A stretch of DNA of 64,000 nucleotides from Tritonibacter litoralis (GTDB lineage: Bacteria; Pseudomonadota; Alphaproteobacteria; Rhodobacterales; Rhodobacteraceae), in assembly GCF_009496005.1 (NCBI RefSeq), contig NZ_WIBF01000006.1, positions 124,001 to 188,000 on the forward strand, read 5' to 3'. The notes under the pieces were generated by a model that saw only the letters and a program-made list of their open reading frames with translations, did not search any database and had not been told where the DNA came from. Every line of letters starts with the position of its first letter. Positions within the stretch are counted from its first letter, which is position 1. Below, piece after piece: positions 1 through 9,223 of this stretch. The translations under genes were made by a program, and so were the position numbers.

Positions 1-2
1 CT

Positions 3-92
3 GGCTTTACCACAATTACGGGCGTTGCCTGGGCTGGCTTGTCTCTGGTCACCAGCATTGGTAGCTTTAGCGCCAAACCGTCAGTGAGATAG
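3..92 (+). CDS. C-terminal end of a possible membrane protein (partial)
   Basis: An open frame runs in from the left edge and stops at a TAG nine bases before the next gene. The 29 visible residues are hydrophobic (a stretch around GVAWAGLSLVTSIGS) and end in a short basic tail, as at the end of a transporter such as a DMT or MFS permease. Too little is present to name a family, and chance coding cannot be excluded. Confidence 0.35.
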   Translation, partial: GFTTITGVAWAGLSLVTSIGSFSAKPSVR

Positions 93-100
93 ATCCAATC

Positions 101-1567
101 ATGGCCATCCCCCCCGAAATTTTCCTGCTTCCCCCTGGCGGCGAAGGGACATTACAGCAGAAAATTCAACAGGTTGTATCAGAATCCATTGTGTCCGGGC
201 GCTGCGTGGTCGGGGAACGGATGCCCTCCACACGGCGGCTGGCAGAGCATCTGAATGTGGCCCGGATTACCGTGACGTTGGCCTATAATGAACTGGTGGC
301 CAACGAGTATCTGACCTCCCGCGGGCGGTCGGGCTATTATGTGGCGGACACGGCCCCCAAACGGCCAACCTTTGATCCTTTGGCCACAGAGGCCCAGGAA
401 AAGGTGCAATGGGGGAAGAAGTTCAATCAGAAATTCTCGGCCCATTTCGAAATCTCGCGCCCGCCCAATTGGCGCGATTATCGTTACCCCTTTATCTATG
501 GGCAGTCGGATGCGGATCTGTTTGACCACCGCAACTGGCGCGCCTGTGCCCTGCGCGCTGTGGGGCGGCGGGATTTTGATACGCTGGCCACCGATCATTA
601 TCAGCGCGACGATCCGATGTTGGTGGAGTTCATCCTGCGTCAGATCCTGCCCCGGCGCGGGATTGCGGCGCAGCCGCAGGAAATCCTGATCACGATGGGG
701 TCACAAAACGCCCTGTGGCTGGTGGTCGAATTGCTGCTGAACCGGCGCCGCAAGGCCGTGATCGAAAATCCAGGTTATCCGGGCCTGCGGCAGATCCTGG
801 CCCCCAAACGCTGCGCGGTTGAGGCGATTGATGTGGATCACGACGGCCTGCCGCCCGATCTGATCCCCCAGGACGCCGATCTGGTCTTTACCACGCCCAG
901 CCATCACTGCCCGACCAATGTGACCATGTCGCTTGCACGCCGGCAGGCCCTGTTGGACCGCGCGGCGCGGGATGACTTTGTGATTGTCGAAGATGACTAT
1001 GAGTTTGAGCTGTCGTTTCTCAAATCCCCTTCCCCCGCGCTCAAGTCGTTGGATCAGGCGGGGGCTGTGATCTATGTCGGCTCCTTCTCGAAATCGGTCT
1101 TCCCCGGATTGCGCCTGGGCTACATGGTGGCCCCAGAAGAGGTGATCGACGAGGCGCGCGCCCTGCGCAGTGCGGTATTGCGCCACCCGCCCAGCCATGT
1201 GCAGCGCACCGCCGCCTATTTCCTGTCGCTTGGCCATTTTGACGCGCAGTTGGCACGCCAGTCCCGCAGTTTCAGCCGACGCCGCACGGTGATGGAGGCT
1301 TGCCTACGCAAACATGGGCTGCTGAACAGCCAGCGCGGCGATTTTGGCGGCTCGTCCTTTTGGCTACGCGCGCCGGATGGGGTGGATACCTCACAACTGG
1401 CCTATGACCTGCGCAAAGACAGCGTGCTGATCGAGCCGGGTGCTGCGTTTTTTGCCCCCGAAAAGCCCGACCGGCGGCATTACCGGCTGGCCTATTCCTC
1501 GATCCCTTCGGGGCGGATCGAGGCGGGGATTGATCTGATGGCGGAACGGATGGCTGCCACGCTTTAG
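101..1567 (+). CDS. MocR/PdxR-family transcriptional regulator with aminotransferase-like domain
   Basis: The protein has 488 residues. An N-terminal GntR-type winged helix (about 18-85; MPSTRRLAEHLNVAR helix) is joined to a fold-type I aminotransferase domain (about 130-485). The presumed PLP lysine lies in the YVGSFSKSVFPGLRLGYM segment near residue 330. MocR proteins bind PLP or a PLP adduct of an amine and usually activate nearby vitamin B6, GABA or taurine genes. No pdx genes are beside it, so its target here is unknown. It faces a leftward operon end-on, so it does not share that promoter. Its length is normal for the family and the class assignment is firm. Confidence 0.9.
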   Translation: MAIPPEIFLLPPGGEGTLQQKIQQVVSESIVSGRCVVGERMPSTRRLAEHLNVARITVTLAYNELVANEYLTSRGRSGYYVADTAPKRPTFDPLATEAQEKVQWGKKFNQKFSAHFEISRPPNWRDYRYPFIYGQSDADLFDHRNWRACALRAVGRRDFDTLATDHYQRDDPMLVEFILRQILPRRGIAAQPQEILITMGSQNALWLVVELLLNRRRKAVIENPGYPGLRQILAPKRCAVEAIDVDHDGLPPDLIPQDADLVFTTPSHHCPTNVTMSLARRQALLDRAARDDFVIVEDDYEFELSFLKSPSPALKSLDQAGAVIYVGSFSKSVFPGLRLGYMVAPEEVIDEARALRSAVLRHPPSHVQRTAAYFLSLGHFDAQLARQSRSFSRRRTVMEACLRKHGLLNSQRGDFGGSSFWLRAPDGVDTSQLAYDLRKDSVLIEPGAAFFAPEKPDRRHYRLAYSSIPSGRIEAGIDLMAERMAATL

Positions 1568-1581
1568 CGCAACGCGGGTCA

Positions 1582-2514
1582 TCAATACCCGCGCGCCTGC
1601 CTGTCATCGGTGTGGGTTCCGGCCGCCACCCGTGCAAGGCTGTCGCGAATCGAGAGCACAACCGCACGCGAATCCGGTGCGCTGGCGGTATGAGGAGTCA
1701 CCAGAACCCTTGGGTGGACCCAAAAGGGATGTCCCTGCGGCAAAGGTTCCGTCACAAAGGCATCCAACGACGCGCCAGAGATCTGACCCGTTTCAAGTGC
1801 GGCCAACAGGGCCGTTTCGTCCAGATGTTCCCCCCGACCAATGTTGATCACGGCGGCCCCTTTAGGCAGCGCCGCGAACAGCTCAGCGTTCATAATGTTG
1901 CGCGTTGCTTCGGTCAGCGGCAGGACGTTGATCAGAATATCCGTGCGGGCCAGGAATGCAGCGCGGTCATCGTCCAGAAAATGGGTGACCCCTTGGACCA
2001 CGGGAGCCGGCATGCGGCGCGACAGGCTGGCGGTGGGATAGCCAAGTGCCGCGATCTGAGTGGCCACCTGCCGCCCCATCAGACCAAAGCCCATCACCCC
2101 AACCCGGCGTTCCATCGGTGAGCGGCCAAACATCGGACGGTTCCAATGCTGTGCCGCCTGATCCGCCAGATGTTGATCCATGCCCCGGTGATGCCACAGC
2201 ACATGGAAGGCGGCAAACCCCGCCATCTGCAGGGCCTGATCCTGATCTTCGACCCGCAGGACCGGTACGTTGTCCGGCAGCGATGGGCAGGACAGGATCG
2301 CATCCACCCCAGCAGCGGCAGACACCACCGCTTGGAGGTTGGGATATGCCGCAAACGCATCCGCAGGCGGACGAAATGTCACCACAAAATCCACCGCGCC
2401 CGGATCTGTCACCTGTTCAGGCCGCAGCATGGTCAGATTGGGGGCATGCTCCGCAAAGGCCGCGCCATGAAGGTTCAGGATGTCAAAGCCTTCGCTGATG
2501 GCAACACCAATCAT
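1582..2514 (-). CDS. D-2-hydroxyacid dehydrogenase, glyoxylate/hydroxypyruvate reductase A type
   Basis: This 310-residue protein has the NAD(P)-binding segment VMGFGLMGRQVATQIAALGY, with the glycine-rich turn near residue 140. It also has the family signature around INIGRGEHLDETALLAAL and a catalytic His in LVTPHTAS near residue 280. The family reduces 2-oxoacids such as glyoxylate or hydroxypyruvate to hydroxyacids in the cytoplasm. The start overlaps the end of the ABC ATPase gene by four bases, so it is the last gene of the leftward operon and probably handles a product of the imported compound. The exact substrate cannot be read from sequence. Confidence 0.85.
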   Translation of the reverse strand: MIGVAISEGFDILNLHGAAFAEHAPNLTMLRPEQVTDPGAVDFVVTFRPPADAFAAYPNLQAVVSAAAGVDAILSCPSLPDNVPVLRVEDQDQALQMAGFAAFHVLWHHRGMDQHLADQAAQHWNRPMFGRSPMERRVGVMGFGLMGRQVATQIAALGYPTASLSRRMPAPVVQGVTHFLDDDRAAFLARTDILINVLPLTEATRNIMNAELFAALPKGAAVINIGRGEHLDETALLAALETGQISGASLDAFVTEPLPQGHPFWVHPRVLVTPHTASAPDSRAVVLSIRDSLARVAAGTHTDDRQARGY

Positions 2515-4136
2515 GTGCCGCTCCGCAGGTCATGGGCCTGTTGCCAATCGGCTCCGGGCACAGCCGCCAGGAGCTGTTTCGTATAGGGATGTTGCGGGGT
2601 CAGAAACACCTGTTGCACGGGGCCGATCTCCACCAATTGTCCGGTTTGCATGACAGCTATGCGATCACACAGCTGGGCCGCAACCCGCAAGTCGTGGGTG
2701 ATGAACAAGATCGACAATCCCATGCGGGCGCGCAAATCCCGCAACAGGTCCAGAACCTGCGCCTGAATGGACACATCCAACGCCGAGACCGCTTCGTCCG
2801 CGACAATCAGATCGGGTTCCATCGCCAGGGCGCGGGCAATGCCGATCCGCTGCCGCTGGCCGCCGGAAAACTCATGCGGGAACCGGCTGGCGGCTTCGGC
2901 GCCAAGGCCGACGATCTCTAACAGTTCATGCGCGCGGGTGGTGGCGTCGGATTTGGACTTGCCCATGGCAATCGGCCCGTCGATCAAGGCGCGCAAGATC
3001 CGGTGGCGCGGGTTGAGCGAGGCATAGGGATCCTGAAACACCATCTGCACCTTGTCGCGCTGATGGCGCAGCTCTTCCTCTGTCAGGGCGGCCAGGTCCA
3101 CGCCATCCACCAGGACCTGGCCGCTGTCTGGGGTCACCAAACGCACCACACTGCGCCCCAGAGTCGATTTTCCCGACCCGCTTTCGCCAACCAGGCCCAG
3201 GACTTCGCCCCGTGCCACCGAAAGTGAGATATTGTCCACAGCGCGCACTTCGCGGGCGGTGCGGAACAGACCGCCGCCGGTGCGAAACACCTTGTTCAGA
3301 TTGCGCAACTCCAGAACCGGCACTGGTGCAATCTCGCGCGCGTCCGGCAAAGCGCCGCTGGGGATCGCCGCGAGCAGGCGTTTTGTGTAGTCATGCTGGG
3401 GGTGGGTCAGAACCACTGCGGCAGCGCCGCGTTCAACCACCTGCCCCTGACGCATCACAATCACCTGATCGGCGATTTCGGCCACCACGCCAAAATCATG
3501 GGTGATGAACATCACCGCCATGCCGCGTCTGCTGCGCAGATCCAGGATCAGCTGCAGGATCTGGGCCTGTGTGGTCACATCCAGCGCCGTGGTGGGTTCA
3601 TCGGCAATCAACACCTCGGGCTCAAGCGCCAGCGCCATGGCAATCATCGCCCGTTGCCGCTGCCCGCCTGACAATTGGAACGGATAGGCGCGGATGATCT
3701 TCTTGGGGTCCGGCAGGCCAACCTCTTGGATCAGGTCCAGCGCTTTTTGCCGCCGCTCGGCCGGGGTGAATTTATTGTGGGCGGCAAAGACCTCGGCGAT
3801 TTGGTCACCAATGCGCATCAACGGGTTCAGCGCGGTCATCGGTTCCTGAAAGATCATCGCGATGCGGGATCCGCGCAGCTGTTGGCGGGCGGTTTCGGGC
3901 AATTGCAACACATCCTGGCCGTGAAACAAAGCCGTGCCGCCCCCGACCGTGACGCCACCGGGCAAGAGCCCCATCAAAGCGTTGGCGGTCATCGACTTGC
4001 CAGAGCCGCTTTCGCCCACCACGCACAGGATCTCACCCGCGTTGAGGGTCAGGGTCATGTCCGACACGGCCAAGGGGCGGTCAGCACCGGCTGGCAGGGC
4101 AATCGACAGGTCAGTGATTTCCAGAACCGGGCTCAT
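2511..4136 (-). CDS. Peptide-type ABC transporter, fused double ATPase
   Basis: The 541-residue protein has two nucleotide-binding domains in tandem. Each has Walker A (GESGSGKS near residues 41 and 317), a signature ([16 protein letters not shown]) and Walker B ([18 protein letters not shown]). After each domain comes the oligopeptide-binding extension typical of DppD/DppF. The fused layout resembles GsiA/YejF. It powers import through the two permeases encoded just upstream and overlaps both neighbours by four bases, indicating translational coupling. Peptide-family importers also carry nickel, opines, glutathione and sugars, so the substrate stays open. Confidence 0.93.
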   Translation of the reverse strand: MSPVLEITDLSIALPAGADRPLAVSDMTLTLNAGEILCVVGESGSGKSMTANALMGLLPGGVTVGGGTALFHGQDVLQLPETARQQLRGSRIAMIFQEPMTALNPLMRIGDQIAEVFAAHNKFTPAERRQKALDLIQEVGLPDPKKIIRAYPFQLSGGQRQRAMIAMALALEPEVLIADEPTTALDVTTQAQILQLILDLRSRRGMAVMFITHDFGVVAEIADQVIVMRQGQVVERGAAAVVLTHPQHDYTKRLLAAIPSGALPDAREIAPVPVLELRNLNKVFRTGGGLFRTAREVRAVDNISLSVARGEVLGLVGESGSGKSTLGRSVVRLVTPDSGQVLVDGVDLAALTEEELRHQRDKVQMVFQDPYASLNPRHRILRALIDGPIAMGKSKSDATTRAHELLEIVGLGAEAASRFPHEFSGGQRQRIGIARALAMEPDLIVADEAVSALDVSIQAQVLDLLRDLRARMGLSILFITHDLRVAAQLCDRIAVMQTGQLVEIGPVQQVFLTPQHPYTKQLLAAVPGADWQQAHDLRSGT

Positions 4137-4966
4137 GCGTGACCCTTTCGGCTGAGATGGGGGTTCAGCGCGTCGTTCAGCCCTTCACCAATCAGGTTCA
4201 GCGCCAAAACGGTCAGGACAATCGCGACCCCCGGAAAGAAACTAAGCCACCAGGCCGAGCGGATCACAGTGCGCGCCGCGCCAATCATATAGCCCCAGCT
4301 CATGATATTAGGATCGCCAAGCCCCAGAAAAGACAGCGAGCTTTCCAGCAGGATGGCCGTGGCCACCATCAGCGAGGCCAGAACGATGATCGGCGAGACT
4401 GTATTTGGCAGCACCTGTTCGATCAGAATGCGCCGGTTGCTGAGGCCAGACAGGCGCGCGGCGTCCACATATTCGCGGCTTTTGACCGCCATGACCTCTG
4501 CCCGGACCAGACGCGCCACGGGCGGCCAGCTGACGATGGCGATGGCCAAAGTGATCGAGGTCAGAGAGGGTTCCAGAATGGCCACCAGCACAATCGCCAG
4601 GGCGAAATTTGGGATGGTCTGGAAAAACTCGGTAAACCGCATCGCGCCCTCATCAACCCACGCGCCATAAAACCCGGCCAAAGCGCCGAGGGGCACGCCG
4701 ATCAGCAGGGCAACAAGGGTGGAGACGAGGCCAACGAGCAGGGAGACCCGCGCGCCGTGGACCAGCCCCGCCGCCACATCGCGGCCCAAAGTGTCCGTGC
4801 CCAGAAGGAAGCCCTCCATCGCCATCGGCTGCAGGAAGGGGCGTTGCACCATGGCCCAGGGACCGCGAGGGTAAAGAAGCGGTGCAAAGACCGCCAAAGC
4901 CACCACAATGGCCAGGATCAGGACGCCGATCATTGCGCCCTTGTGTTTGGAAAATCTGCGGATCAT
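4133..4966 (-). CDS. ABC transporter permease, DppC-like
   Basis: A 277-residue inner-membrane protein that begins with a basic cytoplasmic tail and one membrane segment (GVLILAIVVALAVFAPLL), followed by about five more. The EAA loop that docks on the ATPase is visible around DAARLSGLSNRRILIEQVLPN (residues about 165-185). The conserved N-terminal motif FLLGTDTLGRDVAAGLVHGARVSL is typical of DppC/OppC. Four-base overlaps with the DppB-like and ATPase genes show a tight operon. Confidence 0.92.
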   Translation of the reverse strand: MIRRFSKHKGAMIGVLILAIVVALAVFAPLLYPRGPWAMVQRPFLQPMAMEGFLLGTDTLGRDVAAGLVHGARVSLLVGLVSTLVALLIGVPLGALAGFYGAWVDEGAMRFTEFFQTIPNFALAIVLVAILEPSLTSITLAIAIVSWPPVARLVRAEVMAVKSREYVDAARLSGLSNRRILIEQVLPNTVSPIIVLASLMVATAILLESSLSFLGLGDPNIMSWGYMIGAARTVIRSAWWLSFFPGVAIVLTVLALNLIGEGLNDALNPHLSRKGHA

Positions 4967-5949
4967 GTGCGGGCTCCGATCCTTGGATCGACCAGACGGT
5001 AGATCACGTCGGTCAGAATATTGAAAAAAATCACCATTGCGGCTGACACCAGAAAGACGCCGAGGATGGTGTTGTAATCACGGGCGGCGAGGCTTTCGAA
5101 CATCAACCGTCCGATGCCGGGCCAGGCAAAAACCGTTTCTGTCAGCACCGCGCCGCCGATCAATTGGCCCGCTTGCAGCCCCGCCAATGTCACCACCGGC
5201 AGGATCGCGTTGCGCAGGATGTGACGGCGGCGGATGACCGGGCCGCTCAACCCTTTGGCCTTGGCGGTGCGGACAAAATCCATCTGGCTGACCTCCAGCA
5301 TCGAGGCGCGCGTCATCCGCATATAGACCGCCATAAAGAATAGCCCCAGCGTTGCGGCAGGCAGGATCAGGTGTTTCAGGATGTCCAGCACACGGGCCAG
5401 GCCCGAATAATCCGCGCCCACGGTTTCATAGCCAAACCCCGGCAACCAGCCGAGTTGTACGGAAAAGACCAGAACCGCCATCAGCGCCGCCCAATAGAGC
5501 GGCGTGGCATAAAACAAGAGCGCAAAGGTGGTGAGGATACTGTCCGAAACCTTGCCCACCCGTGCCGAGGCGGCCACGCCCAATGCGATGCCAAAGGTCA
5601 GCGAAATCACAAAGGCCGACAGCGTCAGCAACAGTGTGGCAGGCAGGCGATCCAGGATCAGATCCAGAACCGGCGCCCCTTGGCGGAAGGAATAGCCAAG
5701 ATCCAGCGTCAGCACATTGGAGACATAGGTCCACAGTTGCACGTGAAACGGCTGATCCAGACCAAACCGCGCCCGCAGCTGGGCGATCATCTGCTCATCG
5801 GCAGCGCCCGCTTCCCCGGCCAGAACCACGGCTGGGTCTCCGGGGGCGGCGTGGACCAGAAAGAAGTTCAAGACGGCAATGGCCAGCAGCGTCAGAACCG
5901 CCTTGAGCAAACGGCCAAACACTTGGGTGAGGGCAGCCATGGGCGGCAT
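4963..5949 (-). CDS. ABC transporter permease, DppB-like
   Basis: The 328-residue permease has an N-terminal membrane anchor, the DppB signature LGLDQPFHVQLWTYVSNVLTLDLG, and an EAA-type loop around RTAKAKGLSGPVIRRRHILRNA. The C-terminal segment ends DVIYRLVDPRIGA, as is usual for the family. It pairs with the DppC-like permease to form the membrane channel. It starts 60 bases after the substrate-binding protein gene on the same strand. Confidence 0.92.
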   Translation of the reverse strand: MPPMAALTQVFGRLLKAVLTLLAIAVLNFFLVHAAPGDPAVVLAGEAGAADEQMIAQLRARFGLDQPFHVQLWTYVSNVLTLDLGYSFRQGAPVLDLILDRLPATLLLTLSAFVISLTFGIALGVAASARVGKVSDSILTTFALLFYATPLYWAALMAVLVFSVQLGWLPGFGYETVGADYSGLARVLDILKHLILPAATLGLFFMAVYMRMTRASMLEVSQMDFVRTAKAKGLSGPVIRRRHILRNAILPVVTLAGLQAGQLIGGAVLTETVFAWPGIGRLMFESLAARDYNTILGVFLVSAAMVIFFNILTDVIYRLVDPRIGART

Positions 5950-6009
5950 TCCTCCTTTGATATTTAGAATTGGGTTGGCCCGCGCGGGAGAGGCGGGCCA
6001 ACGACGAGC

Positions 6010-7557
6010 TTACTTCTCGAGCCAGGCGTCGCGCAGGCCGTCGTTGATCCCGATGGCTGTTGTCACCAGATCCTGGACGTCGCAGCGGTAGATGGTCGGG
6101 AATTCAAGCTCGAGGAGCCAGGCCACCGGCACATCGTCAACAATGGTCTTTTGGATGTCGACATAGGCGTCGGCGCGCGCGGATGGGTCCGCCATCACCG
6201 CAGCCGCATCCCATTTGGCGTCAAGCCCTTCGTTCACGTAGCCTTGGACATTGTTCCACGGTGACCCTTTGGCGATATTGGACGCCACATAGGTCCGCGA
6301 TACGCCCAGCGCCGGATCGCCGTATTGGTAGAGATAGGTGAACGCCATGTCATAATCCCATTGGGCGGTCTTCTCATTCCAGCCGGCCACATCCGTTGCA
6401 TCAATCTCAATCTTGATCCCAACCTCCGAGAGGTTCTGGCGCACCGCTTCGGCCCAGCGCTGCCAGGTCTCACCATATGGCAAGGGCAACAGGCGCACTG
6501 GCTCGCCGTTGTATCCCATCTCGTCCAACAACGCTTTGGCCTTGGCGGGATCATGCTCGTAGATGTTCACATCATCCGTGTAGAAATTGGTTTTGGAGGA
6601 CACCGGTCCGGTGGGCACTTTGCCAAAGCCGTTCCAGACCACATCGCGCACAAATTCGCGGTCCATGGCGTACATCACGGCCTGACGGAAGCGTTTGTCC
6701 GCGGTAGGACCTTCGCGGTTGTTCAGCCACATCCAGGCGTGCGGGGCAAAGAATTCCCAGCCCTTGCCGGTGGAACAGACACCCTCCATCGCCGTCAGAC
6801 GCGGCACATCCCAGTTTTCCACGGATCCCCCCGGCAGAACGTCCACCTCACCGGTTTCAAAGGCCACGGCGCGGGCGGCGGCATCTGGGATCACGCGGTA
6901 GAACACCTCATCCAGTTTGGGCAGCCCGTCGAGATAGTAATCCTCGTTCTTGACCAGATGGATATAGCTGCCCTTTTCCCAGGCCGAGAACTTGAACGGG
7001 CCGGTGCCGATCGGCGTCGCATTGGCCGGGTTGTTGGCGTAATCCGTGCCCTCATAGATGTGTTTGGGCACAATCGGCATGGTGCCCGTCTCAAAGATCG
7101 AGATGAAGGGGCCAAAGGGTTCGTTGAGCGTAAAGACCACGGTTTGCGCATCGGGGGCCGTGATGCTGTCGACATATTTCAGCGATGAACGCAGGCGGGC
7201 GTGGGTTTCGCGCAGGAACACATCGGCCGAGAACACCACGTCATCGGCAGAAAACGCTGTTCCATCGTGCCATTTCACACCGTCTTGCAGTGTAAACGTA
7301 TAAACCAACCCGTCATCAGAAATGGTCCAGGATTTCGCTAGGCTGGGCTGTGGCTCCAGATCGGTGTTATAGCGCAGAAGGCTTTCGTAAATGTCGCCCG
7401 CCACCAATTGGGTTGGGCCGTTTTGCACCAGACCCAACATCAACCCCGGCGGTTCAGGCTGTACTACAATGTCCAGACGGCCCCCGGTTTCGGCTGCCAA
7501 TGCGGTGCCAGCCAGGGCGGCGGCTATAAGAAAAGTCGTCGCTTTAAGATAGTTCAT
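6010..7557 (-). CDS. Peptide-type ABC transporter substrate-binding protein
   Basis: The start was placed at 7557, five bases after an AGGGA ribosome site, giving about 515 residues. An in-frame ATG three bases upstream is also possible, while longer extensions lack a ribosome site. It starts with a signal peptide (MNYLKATTFLIAAALAGTALA) and matches extracellular solute-binding family 5: the segment YESLLRYNTDLEPQPSLAKSW and the motif VYTFTLQDGVKWHDGTAFSADDV are diagnostic. It captures the substrate in the periplasm for the two permeases. The ligand is unknown. The neighbouring deacetylase and aminotransferase suggest an amine or acyl-amine compound, which is inference. Confidence 0.92.
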   Translation of the reverse strand: MNYLKATTFLIAAALAGTALAAETGGRLDIVVQPEPPGLMLGLVQNGPTQLVAGDIYESLLRYNTDLEPQPSLAKSWTISDDGLVYTFTLQDGVKWHDGTAFSADDVVFSADVFLRETHARLRSSLKYVDSITAPDAQTVVFTLNEPFGPFISIFETGTMPIVPKHIYEGTDYANNPANATPIGTGPFKFSAWEKGSYIHLVKNEDYYLDGLPKLDEVFYRVIPDAAARAVAFETGEVDVLPGGSVENWDVPRLTAMEGVCSTGKGWEFFAPHAWMWLNNREGPTADKRFRQAVMYAMDREFVRDVVWNGFGKVPTGPVSSKTNFYTDDVNIYEHDPAKAKALLDEMGYNGEPVRLLPLPYGETWQRWAEAVRQNLSEVGIKIEIDATDVAGWNEKTAQWDYDMAFTYLYQYGDPALGVSRTYVASNIAKGSPWNNVQGYVNEGLDAKWDAAAVMADPSARADAYVDIQKTIVDDVPVAWLLELEFPTIYRCDVQDLVTTAIGINDGLRDAWLEK

Positions 7558-7637
7558 CATTTTCCCTGTCGTTGTTGGATAAGAGCGCCGCGGTTTTCCG
7601 TGGTCATTGTCTTCGGTGAAGTGTTGCTTTGGGTAAA

Positions 7638-8402
7638 TTACTGTTCGAATGCAGGTGCCTTTCGTCTGAGGAGCCGCAAAATCGCCTCCCATTCAGGATC
7701 CGACGCGCCGTTGAGCTCAACCGCGTCATAAGAGCGGGCGTATTGTCCTGCGGTGTGTTCGGCCACATCGTCCGGCAGCACATCCGGCGTCAGCCCCATG
7801 CCAAGGGCTGCGATCTGCGCCTTGCAGGACCGCTCCAGATTGATGGTGTATTTCACCGCCTCAGCAATGGATCGGCCCAGCACCAGAGTGCCGTGATTGC
7901 GCAAGAACATGATGAATTTATCGCCAAGGTCCGCCACAATCCGGGCCCGTTCATCCAGATTGAGGGCAATCCCTTCATAGGCGTGAAAGGCGATCCGGTT
8001 GTGAAACTGTGCGGACCATTGATTGAGGGACAAGAGCCCCTCTTTGACCGAAGACACGGCAACACCTGCTTCGGTATGGGTGTGCAGCACACAGACCGCA
8101 TCATGGCGCGCCATGTGAACCGCCGAGTGAATGGTAAAGCCCGCCGCGTTGACACCAGCCCCGTAGGGGTCATCCACAACGGCTCCGGTTTCATCCACGG
8201 TGACCAGATTGGAGGCCGTGACCTCGTCAAAGCGCAGTCCAAAAGGGTTCAGCAAAAAGCGGCGCGCGCCATCAGGACCGTCGGGCAGCCGGGCTGAGAT
8301 ATGGGTGTAGATCCCGTCGTCCATACCCAGATGGGCGATCAATTGATAGGCCGCCGCCAGATCACGGCGCAGGGTTTCGATGTCGGATTTATGGTCGAGC
8401 AT
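7638..8402 (-). CDS. Class II aldolase/adducin family protein
   Basis: The start is set at 8402, five bases after an AAGGAG site, giving 254 residues. Metal-binding histidines of the family are visible in VLHTHTEAGVAV and again in LRNHGTLVLG. The latter matches the usual third His region. These enzymes split or epimerise phospho-sugars, and several members decarboxylate or act on non-sugar acids. It is the first gene of the leftward operon, separated from a GntR regulator by a 125-bp divergent promoter region, so it is probably directly controlled by that regulator. Confidence 0.85.
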   Translation of the reverse strand: MLDHKSDIETLRRDLAAAYQLIAHLGMDDGIYTHISARLPDGPDGARRFLLNPFGLRFDEVTASNLVTVDETGAVVDDPYGAGVNAAGFTIHSAVHMARHDAVCVLHTHTEAGVAVSSVKEGLLSLNQWSAQFHNRIAFHAYEGIALNLDERARIVADLGDKFIMFLRNHGTLVLGRSIAEAVKYTINLERSCKAQIAALGMGLTPDVLPDDVAEHTAGQYARSYDAVELNGASDPEWEAILRLLRRKAPAFEQ

Positions 8403-8462
8403 CCCTGCTCCTTTCCTTGCTGTTGCCGTCATTAGGGGGTGCGCTTTGATTCATGTCAAGAA

Positions 8463-8474
8463 ATTGTCGACAAT
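8463..8474. promoter_or_regulatory. Probable GntR (FCD) operator, perfect palindrome
   Basis: ATTGTCGACAAT is a perfect 12-bp inverted repeat in the region between the divergent aldolase operon and the GntR gene. It is followed by a further half site, CGACAA. The core TTGTnnACAA form is common for FadR/VanR-subfamily GntR repressors. The adjacent gene encodes such a protein, so autoregulation plus control of the transporter operon is the natural inference. Confidence 0.6.
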
Positions 8475-8527
8475 CGACAAAGTGAGCGATATTCTTGCCT
8501 CAAGCCTGCGCGAAGAGTGATCAGAGA

Positions 8528-9220
8528 ATGAAGACATCGGAGAATTCCGCCAAATTTCAGCCCATTGACCGGGATGGCTTGGTCGAACGTGTCGCCAATT
8601 TGCTGAGCGATGCGATCATCAAAGGGCAGATGAAGCCCGGTGATCGTCTGTCGGAATCGGTAATTGCCCGCGAAATGGGCCTAAGCCGCGCCCCTGTGCG
8701 GGAGGCCGCACGGCTATTGGAAAGCTCGGGCCTTGTGGCCTATCAGCCCAACCGGGGCTTTTTTGTGCGCAAAATCTCGGCGCAGCAGCTGGATGACCTT
8801 TATGATCTGCGGATCGCAATCGAGGTCGCCGCCGCACGTCGGGTGCTGCGGCATGGTGATGATGCGCTGCTGGATGGGCTGCGAGAGCAATATGAGACGC
8901 TGAAAGCCGTCTCAAACATTGAAACGGATATGCATGTGCAGGTCGAAGCGGACATGGAGTTCCACCGCCGCATGATCCTGGCCTCGGGAAATCCCCGGTT
9001 TCTGAAGATCTTTGACCAGATCGCCCGCGAAACCGAGCTGAGCATTGTGGTGATCGGCACGCTTTATGGCGATCCCGAATGGATTGCCGAGACCCATGTG
9101 CCCATTCTTGAGGCGCTGGCCGCGCGTGATGAGCCGGGAGTCGTTGCCGCAATTGAATATCACATCGGGGAAGCCCAGCGTCTGGTGACCCAGCAATTCC
9201 GCCTTCTTGAGGACAAGTGA
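8528..9220 (+). CDS. GntR-family regulator with FCD ligand domain
   Basis: An N-terminal winged helix (GDRLSESVIAREMGLSRAPVREAARLLESSGLV) is followed by an all-helical FCD domain. The metal-site residues typical of FCD appear as D..H in EADMEFHRRMI, and later histidines in ETHVPILEAL and IEYHIGEAQ. I chose ATG 8528 over an upstream TTG because homologues begin shortly before the helix DGLVERVANLLSDAI. The family usually represses catabolic operons and is released by an organic acid. Position between the two catabolic arms supports a local regulator. Confidence 0.88.
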   Translation: MKTSENSAKFQPIDRDGLVERVANLLSDAIIKGQMKPGDRLSESVIAREMGLSRAPVREAARLLESSGLVAYQPNRGFFVRKISAQQLDDLYDLRIAIEVAAARRVLRHGDDALLDGLREQYETLKAVSNIETDMHVQVEADMEFHRRMILASGNPRFLKIFDQIARETELSIVVIGTLYGDPEWIAETHVPILEALAARDEPGVVAAIEYHIGEAQRLVTQQFRLLEDK

Positions 9221-9223
9221 CAG

